A stretch of DNA of 64,000 bases from Adhaeribacter aerolatus (GTDB lineage: Bacteria; Bacteroidota; Bacteroidia; Cytophagales; Hymenobacteraceae): contig NZ_BJYS01000019.1 of NCBI RefSeq assembly GCF_007991635.1, positions 1-64,000 of the forward strand. Reading direction: 5' to 3'. How positions within the stretch are numbered: position 1 is the stretch's first letter; each line of letters starts with the position of its first letter. A program made the position numbers and the translations under genes. The notes under the pieces are model-generated. The model made no database searches and was not told the origin of the DNA. It was given only the letters and a program-made list of their open reading frames with translations. Shown here in pieces: positions 35,692 to 44,794 of this stretch.

Positions 35692-36882
35692 ATGAAAGAA
35701 AAACACATTATTCTGAGAATAGCCCGGTCTGCTACGCGCGATTTATTTCTGGGCGGCGCCATAGCCGGACCGCGGGCAACCGAAAACGTTGCTGCCGGTT
35801 TGGCCGTCGAAATTGAGGAAATAGACCGGAACCGTATTTCTACGTTGTCGCGCCTTTCCGATGTGGTGGCCATTGCCCCAGCTATCCCCATGAAATTAAT
35901 AAAGCCCGTTTCGGTAGAAGCTGTAAAAGAAGCGGCCGCGCCGGAGGTGGCCTGGGGCGTACGGGCGGTTGGCGCCGATACTTCGCCTTACACCGGCAGT
36001 GGGGTAGTGGTGGCTGTGCTCGATACCGGAATTGATGCCTCACACCCGGCTTTCGCCGGTATGAGTATTATTCAGAATGACTTTACCGGGGAGGGCAGCG
36101 GCGACCAGCACGGCCATGGTACCCACTGCGCCGGTACTATATTTGGGAGGAATACGGGTAACCGGCGCATTGGCGTAGCACCCGGTGTTGAAAAAGCTTT
36201 GATTGGCAAAGTGTTGGGAGCCGAAGGAGGATCCAGCGAGCAGATTGTCAGTGCTATGCAATGGGCGGTAGAGAATGGAGCCAATGTTATCTCTATGTCC
36301 TTGGGCATGGATTTTCCGGGGCTGGTGAAACAATTAATCGATTCCGGTTTCCCGGCGGAGTTGGCCACTTCCCGGGCGCTGGAAAGTTACCGGACCAACG
36401 TACAACTTTTCGACCGGTTAGTGGCGCTTATTCATTCCCAGGCCAGTTTCTTACAACCTACCGTAATTGTGGCGGCAGCCGGCAACGAAAGTGAGAGAAA
36501 TACCAACCCGGATTTCGAAATTGCTGTTAGTCCGCCGGCAGTGGCGGATGGGGTTATTTCGGTTGGGGCTTTAGGGGAGGAGGCCAAAGGTTTATCAGTA
36601 GCCTATTTCTCCAATACCGGCCCAACGGTATCCGGACCCGGCGTCAATATTATTTCAGCCCAACCCGGTGGCGGTTTTGCGATTATGAGCGGTACCAGTA
36701 TGGCCACTCCGCACGTAGCCGGGGTGGCAGCGCTCTGGGCCGAAAAAATTAAAACCACCAGCGTGTTGAGCCCAACCCAACTTACCGCCAGATTGATTGG
36801 TTCCGGTACTACCACGGGTTTAATAGCCGGCATAGATCCTTTCGATATTGGGGCGGGCCTGGTACGCGCGCCGCAACTATAA
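35692..36882 (+). CDS. Subtilisin-like serine protease (S8), no signal peptide
   Basis: A 396-residue S8 peptidase. Residues 1-90 look like a short prodomain (starting MKEKHIILRIARSATRDLF) with no hydrophobic leader. The catalytic triad is complete: Asp111 in VAVLDTGIDASHP, His142 in QHGHGTHCAGT and Ser336 in SGTSMATPHVAG; the oxyanion Asn265 is in VAAAGNESE. An insert at about 205-255 (PGLVKQLIDSGFPAELATSR) is longer than in subtilisin. It is the first gene of a same-strand run with a phosphoesterase and a CHAT protease. It probably acts in the cytosol, and the target is unknown. Confidence 0.95.
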   Translation: MKEKHIILRIARSATRDLFLGGAIAGPRATENVAAGLAVEIEEIDRNRISTLSRLSDVVAIAPAIPMKLIKPVSVEAVKEAAAPEVAWGVRAVGADTSPYTGSGVVVAVLDTGIDASHPAFAGMSIIQNDFTGEGSGDQHGHGTHCAGTIFGRNTGNRRIGVAPGVEKALIGKVLGAEGGSSEQIVSAMQWAVENGANVISMSLGMDFPGLVKQLIDSGFPAELATSRALESYRTNVQLFDRLVALIHSQASFLQPTVIVAAAGNESERNTNPDFEIAVSPPAVADGVISVGALGEEAKGLSVAYFSNTGPTVSGPGVNIISAQPGGGFAIMSGTSMATPHVAGVAALWAEKIKTTSVLSPTQLTARLIGSGTTTGLIAGIDPFDIGAGLVRAPQL

Positions 36883-37162
36883 CAAATGGGTATATTATCC
36901 CAGAGTGGCTGTCTGAAAAATAGGAAGTGGTTATAGGGTTTTATAAATCGGATAATACCGGAGCCTTAGCGGCAGGTTACCAGCAAGAGGTCTGACAGAA
37001 ATTTTAGAATTGACAGTGATAATAACCCTAAAGGCACCTGTTTTGGCCTGAAACAGTAATATTAAATAATTTTTATTTGAAGAAGCGATGGCCCATGTAA
37101 TTGTATAGGTCATTGCTTTCTTTAACCTATTGGTTTTAACGTTCTCTGCCAACTGAAATCTA

Positions 37163-38686
37163 ATGAAGCGTTTACAACCCATTCCACCCAATTATTTACC
37201 ATACTACGATGAACTTTACGTTATTTCGGATCTGCATTTGGGAGGACAAACCGGCTTCCAGATATTCGATGCCGGTGCATCGTTGCAAAAGTTTGTAGAG
37301 CAGTTAAGAGACAAAGCACCCGAAAAGGCAATTGCTTTGCTGATAAACGGAGATTTGGTAGACTTTCTGGCCGAAAAACCTGCTCTGCCTTTCGACCCGA
37401 TTGATGCTATAAGTAAACTGGACCGGATTATGAAAGATCCGGCATTTGAAATGGTTTGGCTCGCCTTACAACAGTTCGTAGTGGTATCCAATCGGTTCTT
37501 AATCATTAATTTAGGTAATCACGATTTAGAGCTGGCTTTACCCTGGGTGCGCACCCATTTACTGCATAAGCTTGCCCCCGAAAATGAAGCTGCCCGCAGC
37601 AGAATTACCTTATCTTTTGAAGGAACTGGCTATGCTTGCCGGGTAGGTGCGGCTCAGGTACTTTGTGTGCATGGCAATGAGGTGGACGAATGGAATATAG
37701 CCGATTACGAAACTATCCGGCGCCTGGGCCGCGACATCTTGCAGGGCCGACCGGTAGAGAACTGGATTCCGAATGCCGGAACCCAATTGGTTATTCAAAT
37801 CATGAACGAACTCAAAAGCCAGTACCCATTTATCGATTTGTTAAAACCGGAAGCCCAGGCCGTGCTGCCAACTTTATTGGCGCTGGCCCCCGAACAAGGA
37901 GATAATCTAAACGCCATAGCGGCTACGGCCCGCCGGCTATTGTGGGATAAAATAAAAGTGGCCACTGGTTTTCTGGGGCGTGAAGAAGAATTTATAAGCC
38001 CTAATACCCAAACTTATCCCGATTCATTTCCCTTTCTCCCGGCCGGCACAGATAATTCTTTGGGTTACGGTTCGGCCATAAAAGATAACGAAGCGTATGC
38101 GGCTAATTTACTGGCAGAAACCGAAATGCGCCTGCAAACCAATGTTTCACCGGCGGCCTTAATTCAGCAGGAATTACGGGGAAGGAACCTGGGCGTTTCT
38201 TCTGCCTTATTCAAGTTTATACGGGGTGAGGATCGGAGCGAAATATTACGCGAAGCGTTGGAGAAACTCCAGGAAGACCGCAGTTTTGATTTAAAAACGC
38301 CGGACGAAACCTTCCGGCGGCTAGATGATTTAATAGGCGATAATTTTGATTTTATTATTTCCGGCCACACCCATCTGGAACGAGCTTTGCCGCGCGGGCA
38401 CAAGAAAGGCTGGTACTACAATAGCGGTACCTGGGTCAGGCTGATTAAATTAGAAAAAGCGGCGCTGCAAAGTCAGGAACTGTTCGGGCAGCTATTCAAT
38501 GCTTTTAAAACCGGCAACCAGGAGGCGCTGGCGCCCTATATTATCCGGCGGCTGACCGTAATTGCTATAACCACTGAGGGGCAGCAAACGATTGGCAAAA
38601 TGTTGAGGGTGAATCCGGTGCCAGGTAAAAATTTTATAACCGAAGTACCGGAAAGTATTTTTAAAACAGTAAACTATAAAAATTAA
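37163..38686 (+). CDS. Calcineurin-like metallophosphoesterase with long internal insert
   Basis: A 507-residue protein with the full metallophosphoesterase signature: DxH (Asp23, His25 in VISDLHLGG), GDxxD (Asp64 in INGDLVDF), GNHD (Asn119-Asp121), GH-type His170 in VLCVHGNEVD, and GHTH (His402, His404 in IISGHTHLERALP). An insert of about 230 residues lies between the last two motifs, mostly helical with no known domain that I can name. A C-terminal helical tail of about 90 residues follows. There is no signal peptide. The CHAT gene starts two bases after its stop codon, so translation is likely coupled. The substrate is unknown. Confidence 0.92.
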   Translation: MKRLQPIPPNYLPYYDELYVISDLHLGGQTGFQIFDAGASLQKFVEQLRDKAPEKAIALLINGDLVDFLAEKPALPFDPIDAISKLDRIMKDPAFEMVWLALQQFVVVSNRFLIINLGNHDLELALPWVRTHLLHKLAPENEAARSRITLSFEGTGYACRVGAAQVLCVHGNEVDEWNIADYETIRRLGRDILQGRPVENWIPNAGTQLVIQIMNELKSQYPFIDLLKPEAQAVLPTLLALAPEQGDNLNAIAATARRLLWDKIKVATGFLGREEEFISPNTQTYPDSFPFLPAGTDNSLGYGSAIKDNEAYAANLLAETEMRLQTNVSPAALIQQELRGRNLGVSSALFKFIRGEDRSEILREALEKLQEDRSFDLKTPDETFRRLDDLIGDNFDFIISGHTHLERALPRGHKKGWYYNSGTWVRLIKLEKAALQSQELFGQLFNAFKTGNQEALAPYIIRRLTVIAITTEGQQTIGKMLRVNPVPGKNFITEVPESIFKTVNYKN

Positions 38687-38688
38687 AA

Positions 38689-40761
38689 ATGCGCACCATT
38701 ACGCTTGAACTGTTACGCCACGGACCGGCCCATAACCAACTTTTATCGCCGCTAACGCCTTACCTTGCCTTGTGCGAGAATCATGGGGCGGTTACCTTTC
38801 ATGTGCCTTTTGAGCATAACCAGTTTCTGCACCGGCTAAGTGCTTTGAGTTATAAATACGGCGACGAATCGCGAATATTTCAGCTAAACGACACCGCCCG
38901 GGTCTTGGGCGACTTGCTGGGAAATATTCCGGGCTTAACCGCTGAGTCGGGTAAAACCAATGGCTCCGACGAAAACCTGACGCATTTGCGACTAATAATT
39001 TCGGCTTCCGAACTGGCTTTATTACCTTTTGAATTGGCTTTATCGCCGAACGGCTTACCCGGTTCCGGGCAGCATTTGCTGTTGCAGCCCCAAATGCCTA
39101 TTTGCCTGACCCGCGAAATCAGGCGCGTACCCGGCGAAAAATTACAGTGGCCGCTGGAACCCCGCATTTTGTTTATTGCGGCTTCTCCGCCGGAGGTTGG
39201 CGAGATACCCGTTGAATCGCACTTGTTAATCATGCGGCGGCAGATTGAACCTTGGGTAAAATATTTCAACCCAGCCGAAAAAGAAACTGCCCGGCAGCGG
39301 ATTGAAGAGCATCTGGTATTTTTACCAGGGGCCTCTATCGAAGAAATTGAAAAACAATGCGCTACAAATACTTTTACCCATATTCATATTCTGGCCCACG
39401 GGGTAGAGCGCCAGGAAAATTATGATACCCGCTTTTTCCTGGCCTTGCACAATGCGCACGATCCTTACAAAACCGAGTATATCAGCGGGGCTCGCCTGGC
39501 CACCGCCCTGCGTCCTTCGCACCGGCCCGACAGCGGTGATTTAGCGAAACCCGTAGTAGTTACCCTGGCCAGTTGCGACAGCGGCAATGTGGGTTCGGTG
39601 GCCGGTGCTGGCGCCAGCATTGCCCATGCGTTGCACGAATCCGGTATCCCGATGGTAGTTGCCGGTCAGTTCCCGCTTTCTTTTGAAGGCTCCGTTTGCT
39701 TGGTAGATTGCCTGTACGAAGGTTTGCTATGGGGTACCGATCCGCGCCGCCTTTTGTACGATTTACGCCGCCGGCTTTACGCGCAATTCCAAGACAAGCA
39801 CGACTGGGCCGGGTTAACGGCTTACGTGTCTTTCCCGCCCGATTTTGACAAACAGCTTTGTAATGTTCAAATAGAACAAGCCCAACGCAGTATTGATGCA
39901 GCTATGAACCACGCCGATCAAGCAATACGGCAGTTTTCAACCTCGGACCCTGGTACCAATGCGGCTGGGCCTTCGCTTACGGAGAATCCTCAACTTCTGC
40001 AACTGTTGGCAACCGCCCGGGAAAAAATAAAAAAAGCGAAAGAGAAGCTAGGTCGCTTGCTGACCCGGATGCCAAGTGAGAAAATGCGGATTTTGGGATT
40101 GCAGGCCAGTACTGATAAACGGCAAGCCCAAATTATGTTTTCGGTTTCTCAAAGCTCTTTTGACAAACTTAGTGCTACCGATAGGGAAGAAGTCCGTAAA
40201 GAATCTCTTGAGCTTTTGCGCAATGCCCGGGAAAATTATTGGCAAACTTTTCTGCTGCAGCGCTCCGATAGCTGGGCCCTGGTCCAATATTTATCTTTAA
40301 AGCTGGTGCTAAACCGGCTTTCTCCTGAAAACGGCCCACCATTGTCTGCGGATAATATACCTCCTGTCAAGCAAGAAGATAAGAATAAAATACTACCCTT
40401 GTGGTCGATGGCCAAAATGCTGTCGGAGTATGACTTGCGTAGCCCGGATTTAAAACGACAAATATGGGCTCATAGCAATCTGGCCGAACTTTATTTACTT
40501 TCATCTATTTTAATGCCCTCAGAATCGGCTGTAGATTTTTCCTGGTTGATTCCGGCAAATGCGCAGGAACAAGCCTTAAAGTTTACAGATGATTTTATAG
40601 AGCTTGCCGGGAGAAACTCCTTTTCGGTATACGCTACCCGCCGGCAAATGCTCAGATATACAGAGTGGTTTAATAAAATTGCCGATTTAGGAAAGTTGCC
40701 CGACTTAGCTACGGAGATTATCTTTAAATTTCCGGAAGAGGTAGAAGAAATATGGAAATAA
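38689..40761 (+). CDS. CHAT-domain (caspase-like) protease
   Basis: A 690-residue protein with an N-terminal CHAT peptidase module (residues about 1-385). The catalytic pair is His237 in IHILAHGVE and Cys296 in TLASCDSGNVGS, in the normal order and spacing. The preceding block ISASELALLPFELALSPNGL is the usual CHAT core strand. Residues about 390-690 are helical: a basic coiled region (LLATAREKIKKAKEKLGRLL) and a TPR-like tail (IWAHSNLAELYLLSS). No TIR, NTPase or repeat-sensor domain is visible. Directly follows the phosphoesterase. Confidence 0.93.
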   Translation: MRTITLELLRHGPAHNQLLSPLTPYLALCENHGAVTFHVPFEHNQFLHRLSALSYKYGDESRIFQLNDTARVLGDLLGNIPGLTAESGKTNGSDENLTHLRLIISASELALLPFELALSPNGLPGSGQHLLLQPQMPICLTREIRRVPGEKLQWPLEPRILFIAASPPEVGEIPVESHLLIMRRQIEPWVKYFNPAEKETARQRIEEHLVFLPGASIEEIEKQCATNTFTHIHILAHGVERQENYDTRFFLALHNAHDPYKTEYISGARLATALRPSHRPDSGDLAKPVVVTLASCDSGNVGSVAGAGASIAHALHESGIPMVVAGQFPLSFEGSVCLVDCLYEGLLWGTDPRRLLYDLRRRLYAQFQDKHDWAGLTAYVSFPPDFDKQLCNVQIEQAQRSIDAAMNHADQAIRQFSTSDPGTNAAGPSLTENPQLLQLLATAREKIKKAKEKLGRLLTRMPSEKMRILGLQASTDKRQAQIMFSVSQSSFDKLSATDREEVRKESLELLRNARENYWQTFLLQRSDSWALVQYLSLKLVLNRLSPENGPPLSADNIPPVKQEDKNKILPLWSMAKMLSEYDLRSPDLKRQIWAHSNLAELYLLSSILMPSESAVDFSWLIPANAQEQALKFTDDFIELAGRNSFSVYATRRQMLRYTEWFNKIADLGKLPDLATEIIFKFPEEVEEIWK

Positions 40762-41215
40762 TTTTAATTTCCTGATGCAAATACCTAGGTTAATCGCTGT
40801 AATTATCTTGGGTAATTAACATGAGCTTTATCACATTTTTAAATTTATTTGGTGCAGGCCTGTTTAGACCATTAAATAGATAAGTTATAACTACTACCCA
40901 GCCATAAAACATGAAATCCACCGGCAAGTAAGTTTATGTAATGACCTATAAATGCCGTGAATACCTAAAAGCGAAGATAAAAACAACCAATACAGCATAC
41001 ATGGAAAAGCTTCCAATTAGCCAATCAAAGAAAATTCTCTTAAAGCCAGTAATATAGTGTAGGGGAAAGTAGTAGCCTCAGAAAAGCGGCCTAGATTATA
41101 CCAGTTTAACCCAGATTAAAGTGGAAAATTGCCCATTTTAATGAGTAATAGGCTGGTTAAAGAGCAGAAAGCACAGGCATTATTTCCTTTCAGGAATTTT
41201 TTAGCCGAACGAATA
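40762..41215. other. 454-base spacer without a recognised gene
   Basis: AT-rich sequence between the convergent CHAT and histidine kinase genes. I see no long reading frame, tRNA-like sequence or strong terminator. Confidence 0.5.
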
Positions 41216-43162
41216 TTAGGAAAGAGAAGGTTTAGGTTTAAAATAAACTTTAAATTCTGAGCCTTGGCCTACTTCACTTTCAACTTCTATGCGGTCGCCG
41301 GTATTATCCAAAATTTTTTTCACCAGGTACAACCCAATGCCCGAACCTTCTACATGAGCATGCGCTCTCTTGTACAGCGCAAAAACTTTATTTATTTGGC
41401 TTTCGGCAATACCCAGCCCATTATCCTTAACGGTAAGTAAACAGGTATCGTCGGGTAGTACAAAAGTGCTAATTTGTACAAGCGGTGTTCTGGCTGGGTC
41501 GGCGTATTTAATAGCGTTAGATACCAGATTAAATAATATGCTGCGCAGGTTTTTGCGGGTATAAATCAGGCTTTCCCAGTCGAGGGCATTTACCTGAATT
41601 CTTGCCTGGCTGGTATGAATTAATTCCCGCAGGCTTTCTTTTACCTCTTGTATAAGGCCCGGAATACTTACTTCTTCCGGTTTTTCTTTGCCTTGCTGCA
41701 GCAATGTAATATCGGCCAAATCAGAAATTACATTTTTCAAGGTTGCGATAGAACTTTGCATCATACCCAATATTTGTGCGTGTTGCTGACTTTCGGGGCC
41801 TAAATCTTCTGCCAAGGCCATTAATAGACCTTCCATGTTTACAATCGGCGATTTTAAATCGTGCGAGGCCGTATACACAAAATTATCCAGGTCATTATTA
41901 ATGCGTACCAGTTCTAAATTTTTGCGCATCAGTTCTTCGTTGCGCCGGCGTTCCGTTAAATCGCGGGTAATTTTGGCAAAGCCCAGCAAGCGTTTATCGC
42001 TGTTATACACCGGGGTAATTACCACGTTGGCCCAAAAAGCGGTACCATCTTTCCGGATGCGCCAACCTTCGTCCTCGAATCGGTCATTTTCGATAGCCTG
42101 TGCCAACTCAAATTGCGGATAACCACTTTCAACGGCTGCACGTGGATAAAATACCGAAAAGTGCTTACCAATTATTTCTTTGGCTGCGTATCCTACAATG
42201 CGTTGGGCTCCCACATTCCAGGAGGTAATCAGCCCTTCTGGATTTAGCATCAGAATAGCGTAATCCTGCACGCAGTTTATGAGTAACCGGCTTTTTTCTT
42301 CGCTTTCTTTTAATTCCTCGTTTATCCGGTACAACTGTTCTTCCAGTTGTTTTTTTTCGGTGAGATCGCGTGTTATTTTAGAAAAACCAATTAATTCTTT
42401 CTTGCTGTTATAAATGGCCGTTATAACCACATTAGCCCAAAATGCCGAACCATCTTTCCGGTAACGCCATCCTTCATCCTCAAAACGACCATCCGTACGC
42501 GCTTTTCTTAATTCATATTCGGGGTAGCCCTGTAAAATAGCATCACGGCTGTAAAATTTAGAAAAATATTTGCCAATAATTTCGTTGGCCTCATACCCTT
42601 TAATTCGCTTAGCGCCTTCGTTCCAGGTAGCAATGTGGCCGGCTGGGTCTAGCATAAAAATGGCATAGTCCGTAACCCCTCCAATTAATAAACGATACTT
42701 TTCTTCGCTATCTTTTAACTCTTCGTAAGCTTTGTATAAGTCGTCTTCGGCTTTTTTTCTTTCGGATAAGTCGCGGGTAATTTTAGAATAGCCAATTAGT
42801 ACTTTATCCGGGTTGTAAATGGGCGTTATGATAACGTTGGCCCAGAACGCGGTACCATCTTTCCGGATACGCCAGCCTTCGTCTTCAAAACGGCCGTGGA
42901 TTTGAGCTTCTTTTAATTCAGTAGCCGGATAATCCCGTTCTTTATCAGCCTCGGTATAGAACGTTGAAAAATGGTGCCCAATAATTTCTTCGGCAGTGTA
43001 TTGCTTTATCCGTTTAGCGCCGGCATTCCAGGTAGCCACTTTACCGGTCGGGTCTAACAGAAAGATAGCATAATCTGTTATGTTTTCGATTAATAACCGG
43101 TAACGATCTTCCGTTGTGCCTAAAGAATGATAATCCGAAACAACCTCCAACGCTGAACTCAT
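41216..43162 (-). CDS. Triple-PAS sensor histidine kinase
   Basis: A 648-residue cytosolic kinase with three very similar PAS+PAC modules at about residues 17-135, 150-270 and 280-400. Each carries the pattern YAIFLLDP, then W.RIRKDGTAFWANVVIT, then a KITRDL.E end. A coiled linker leads to the HisKA domain with phosphoacceptor His434 in YTASHDLKSPIVN. The HATPase domain shows N-box FNLVSNAIKYADP and the G-boxes VKDNGLGIAESQ and GSGIGLYLVKKI. No membrane helix is present and no response regulator is adjacent, so partner and signal are unknown. Confidence 0.95.
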   Translation of the reverse strand: MSSALEVVSDYHSLGTTEDRYRLLIENITDYAIFLLDPTGKVATWNAGAKRIKQYTAEEIIGHHFSTFYTEADKERDYPATELKEAQIHGRFEDEGWRIRKDGTAFWANVIITPIYNPDKVLIGYSKITRDLSERKKAEDDLYKAYEELKDSEEKYRLLIGGVTDYAIFMLDPAGHIATWNEGAKRIKGYEANEIIGKYFSKFYSRDAILQGYPEYELRKARTDGRFEDEGWRYRKDGSAFWANVVITAIYNSKKELIGFSKITRDLTEKKQLEEQLYRINEELKESEEKSRLLINCVQDYAILMLNPEGLITSWNVGAQRIVGYAAKEIIGKHFSVFYPRAAVESGYPQFELAQAIENDRFEDEGWRIRKDGTAFWANVVITPVYNSDKRLLGFAKITRDLTERRRNEELMRKNLELVRINNDLDNFVYTASHDLKSPIVNMEGLLMALAEDLGPESQQHAQILGMMQSSIATLKNVISDLADITLLQQGKEKPEEVSIPGLIQEVKESLRELIHTSQARIQVNALDWESLIYTRKNLRSILFNLVSNAIKYADPARTPLVQISTFVLPDDTCLLTVKDNGLGIAESQINKVFALYKRAHAHVEGSGIGLYLVKKILDNTGDRIEVESEVGQGSEFKVYFKPKPSLS

Positions 43163-43187
43163 TTTGTATGCGGTAAATCTTCTGAAT

Positions 43188-43217
43188 CAAAAATAAGTTT
43201 TATTTGATAGCTACCAA
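43188..43217 (-). promoter_or_regulatory. Candidate promoter of the histidine kinase
   Basis: On the minus strand a TTG (-33 element) at 43215-43217 and TATTTTTG (-7 element) at 43188-43195 are spaced 19 bases apart, as in Bacteroidota promoters. The -7 box ends 25 bases before the ATG. Confidence 0.55.
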
Positions 43218-44080
43218 TTATTACAGAAACCTTTGTTAAAAAAATGCTAAGATGCATGCTTTTTAAAATATGGTAGCCGCTTACCAGGTTTATGCAGAAC
43301 CATTTTATTACGCATGTCTTAAACTTAAGTTTGAAATATTGGTATTTTATAAATATATTACAATTGCTATAATTTTAAATTTTGGCGTATTATTTTCGAA
43401 AGGCAGAACCAAATAGCAATTAATAAATCTAACAGCTTTATTCATTTAAGTTAAGGAGGTTAGATTATCAGGTAAGGAACAAACTGTCCAAGCCTGAATT
43501 AAAACAAACCTTTTAAAAATCTTACTGGATATTTATAAACCCGAAAATGAATGCCATAAGCCTTTTGGTTTTAGCCGCTATTACGCACTTATAAACCTAA
43601 TTAGGAACAATCCTGGAAAAGCATTTTAACTGCCAAGTATCTACCTTGGTCAAGGTTCGTATAAGTTTATTTAAATGCGCTCATTTGGGTAGGGGAGTTC
43701 AGGTGCTAATCTAAGATTGATATATAACGAAAGAGGTTCGATTTGAAATTTAACAATTAGAAGATTACAAGATGTTCCAGTAGTTCGGAAGCTGCGGTCC
43801 GGATCCCAACATTATTTTTATAGGAAGTAGATATTCTATATTTTAGGCCACTAAGCCAATACCAATGCCTACAGACGATACGGCAATTTTGAGTTAGAAA
43901 AATTTGGAAAAATTAGCTGAATCCGCGTTTCGGAAGACATAATAGTAATGATTCTGGTCCACCCATTTATTTAGTAGAAGAATTAGATCATTAGATAGAA
44001 GTTTAAGGATATATTCAATTAATATTGATAATGTCGTTGCACCGCGTTTTAATAAATATAAACCTTCAAATTAAACATTT
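43218..44080. other. Long spacer without a recognised gene
   Basis: About 860 AT-rich bases (the full gene-free stretch is 43163-44080). I found no long frame, no complete tRNA fold and no clear terminator hairpin. A GGTTCGA at 43735 looks like a T-loop but has no acceptor stem around it. Confidence 0.5.
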
Positions 44081-44311
44081 ATGACACATACCTTTCCAAT
44101 GAGATTTACCCTGGAAAACGGTACGCATGTAACGGTAAATAATACCGGCTCTAATGCTTACGAATTTATTTTACAACCGGAAGATGGCCCCAATCGCCAG
44201 TTTACCTACTTAGATGATGGCAGAACCAAAACCCAGGTAGAAGCATCGCTTAATTTTGAAGAAATAGATGCTTTGCGCCAGTTCTGGTTAGAAACAGAAG
44301 ATATTGGGTAA
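44081..44311 (+). CDS. Small hypothetical protein
   Basis: A 76-residue acidic protein starting MTHTFPMRFTLENGTHVTV. It has a beta-like first half with two aromatic strands (AYEFILQPEDG, RQFTYLDDG) and a helical end (FEEIDALRQFWLETED). There is no signal peptide or Cys. The residue pattern is protein-like and codon use matches the main genome. Isolated in a gene-poor stretch. I do not recognise a family. Confidence 0.65.
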   Translation: MTHTFPMRFTLENGTHVTVNNTGSNAYEFILQPEDGPNRQFTYLDDGRTKTQVEASLNFEEIDALRQFWLETEDIG

Positions 44312-44794
44312 TCTGCACATGGGGTAATAAAAACCCTATCTTTAAATAGCTATAATTATATCGAGCATAGGACCACGCTGAGTACGCCATAAGCTGACCT
44401 TGCGGCGACTTTTCCCAACCAGAGTCGGGTGAGCGTACAACTACGACACCTCGCTATTTGGTTATTTATACCTGGCGTAAGTCCTTAAGAAAATACTGGG
44501 TCTTGTGGCGTAGCCGAAATAACTCTTGTACCGGTTTTGCAAATAATGCAGCTTATTCCGTAACTCATAGCCATTTTAGCAACGCCACATGACCTTATAA
44601 TTCTGTAATTCCTTTATTTATGTTCTTTTGTTACAGCAGGGAAGTACAAGTATAAGATTGCCTGGTTCGTGCTCTACATGGTTGTGTAGCACTATCATCT
44701 TTCAGTTTAAGCCATCCAAACAATATACCTTTTCCGTTGCTATTAATATTTTGCTTTTTGCGGCGGCAATTTATCTTTTCGTATCAAGCATAAT
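44312..44794. other. 483-base spacer without a recognised gene
   Basis: No supported frame. A weak imperfect hairpin GTGCTCTACA / TGTGTAGCAC lies near 44671-44694; it has no T-run. Confidence 0.4.

Noticed and set aside
36883-37162. Hairpin CTGTTT/AAACAG at 37038-37056 as a terminator between the S8 and MPE genes
   Set aside because: Only six weak pairs with no adjacent T-run; too weak to separate the transcripts with confidence.
35692-40761. Type III-E CRISPR (Craspase) reading of the CHAT gene
   Set aside because: No gRAMP/Cas7-11 gene or CRISPR array is present in the window.
43725-43750. GGTTCGA, tRNA T-loop-like
   Set aside because: No acceptor stem, anticodon arm or CCA context can be formed.
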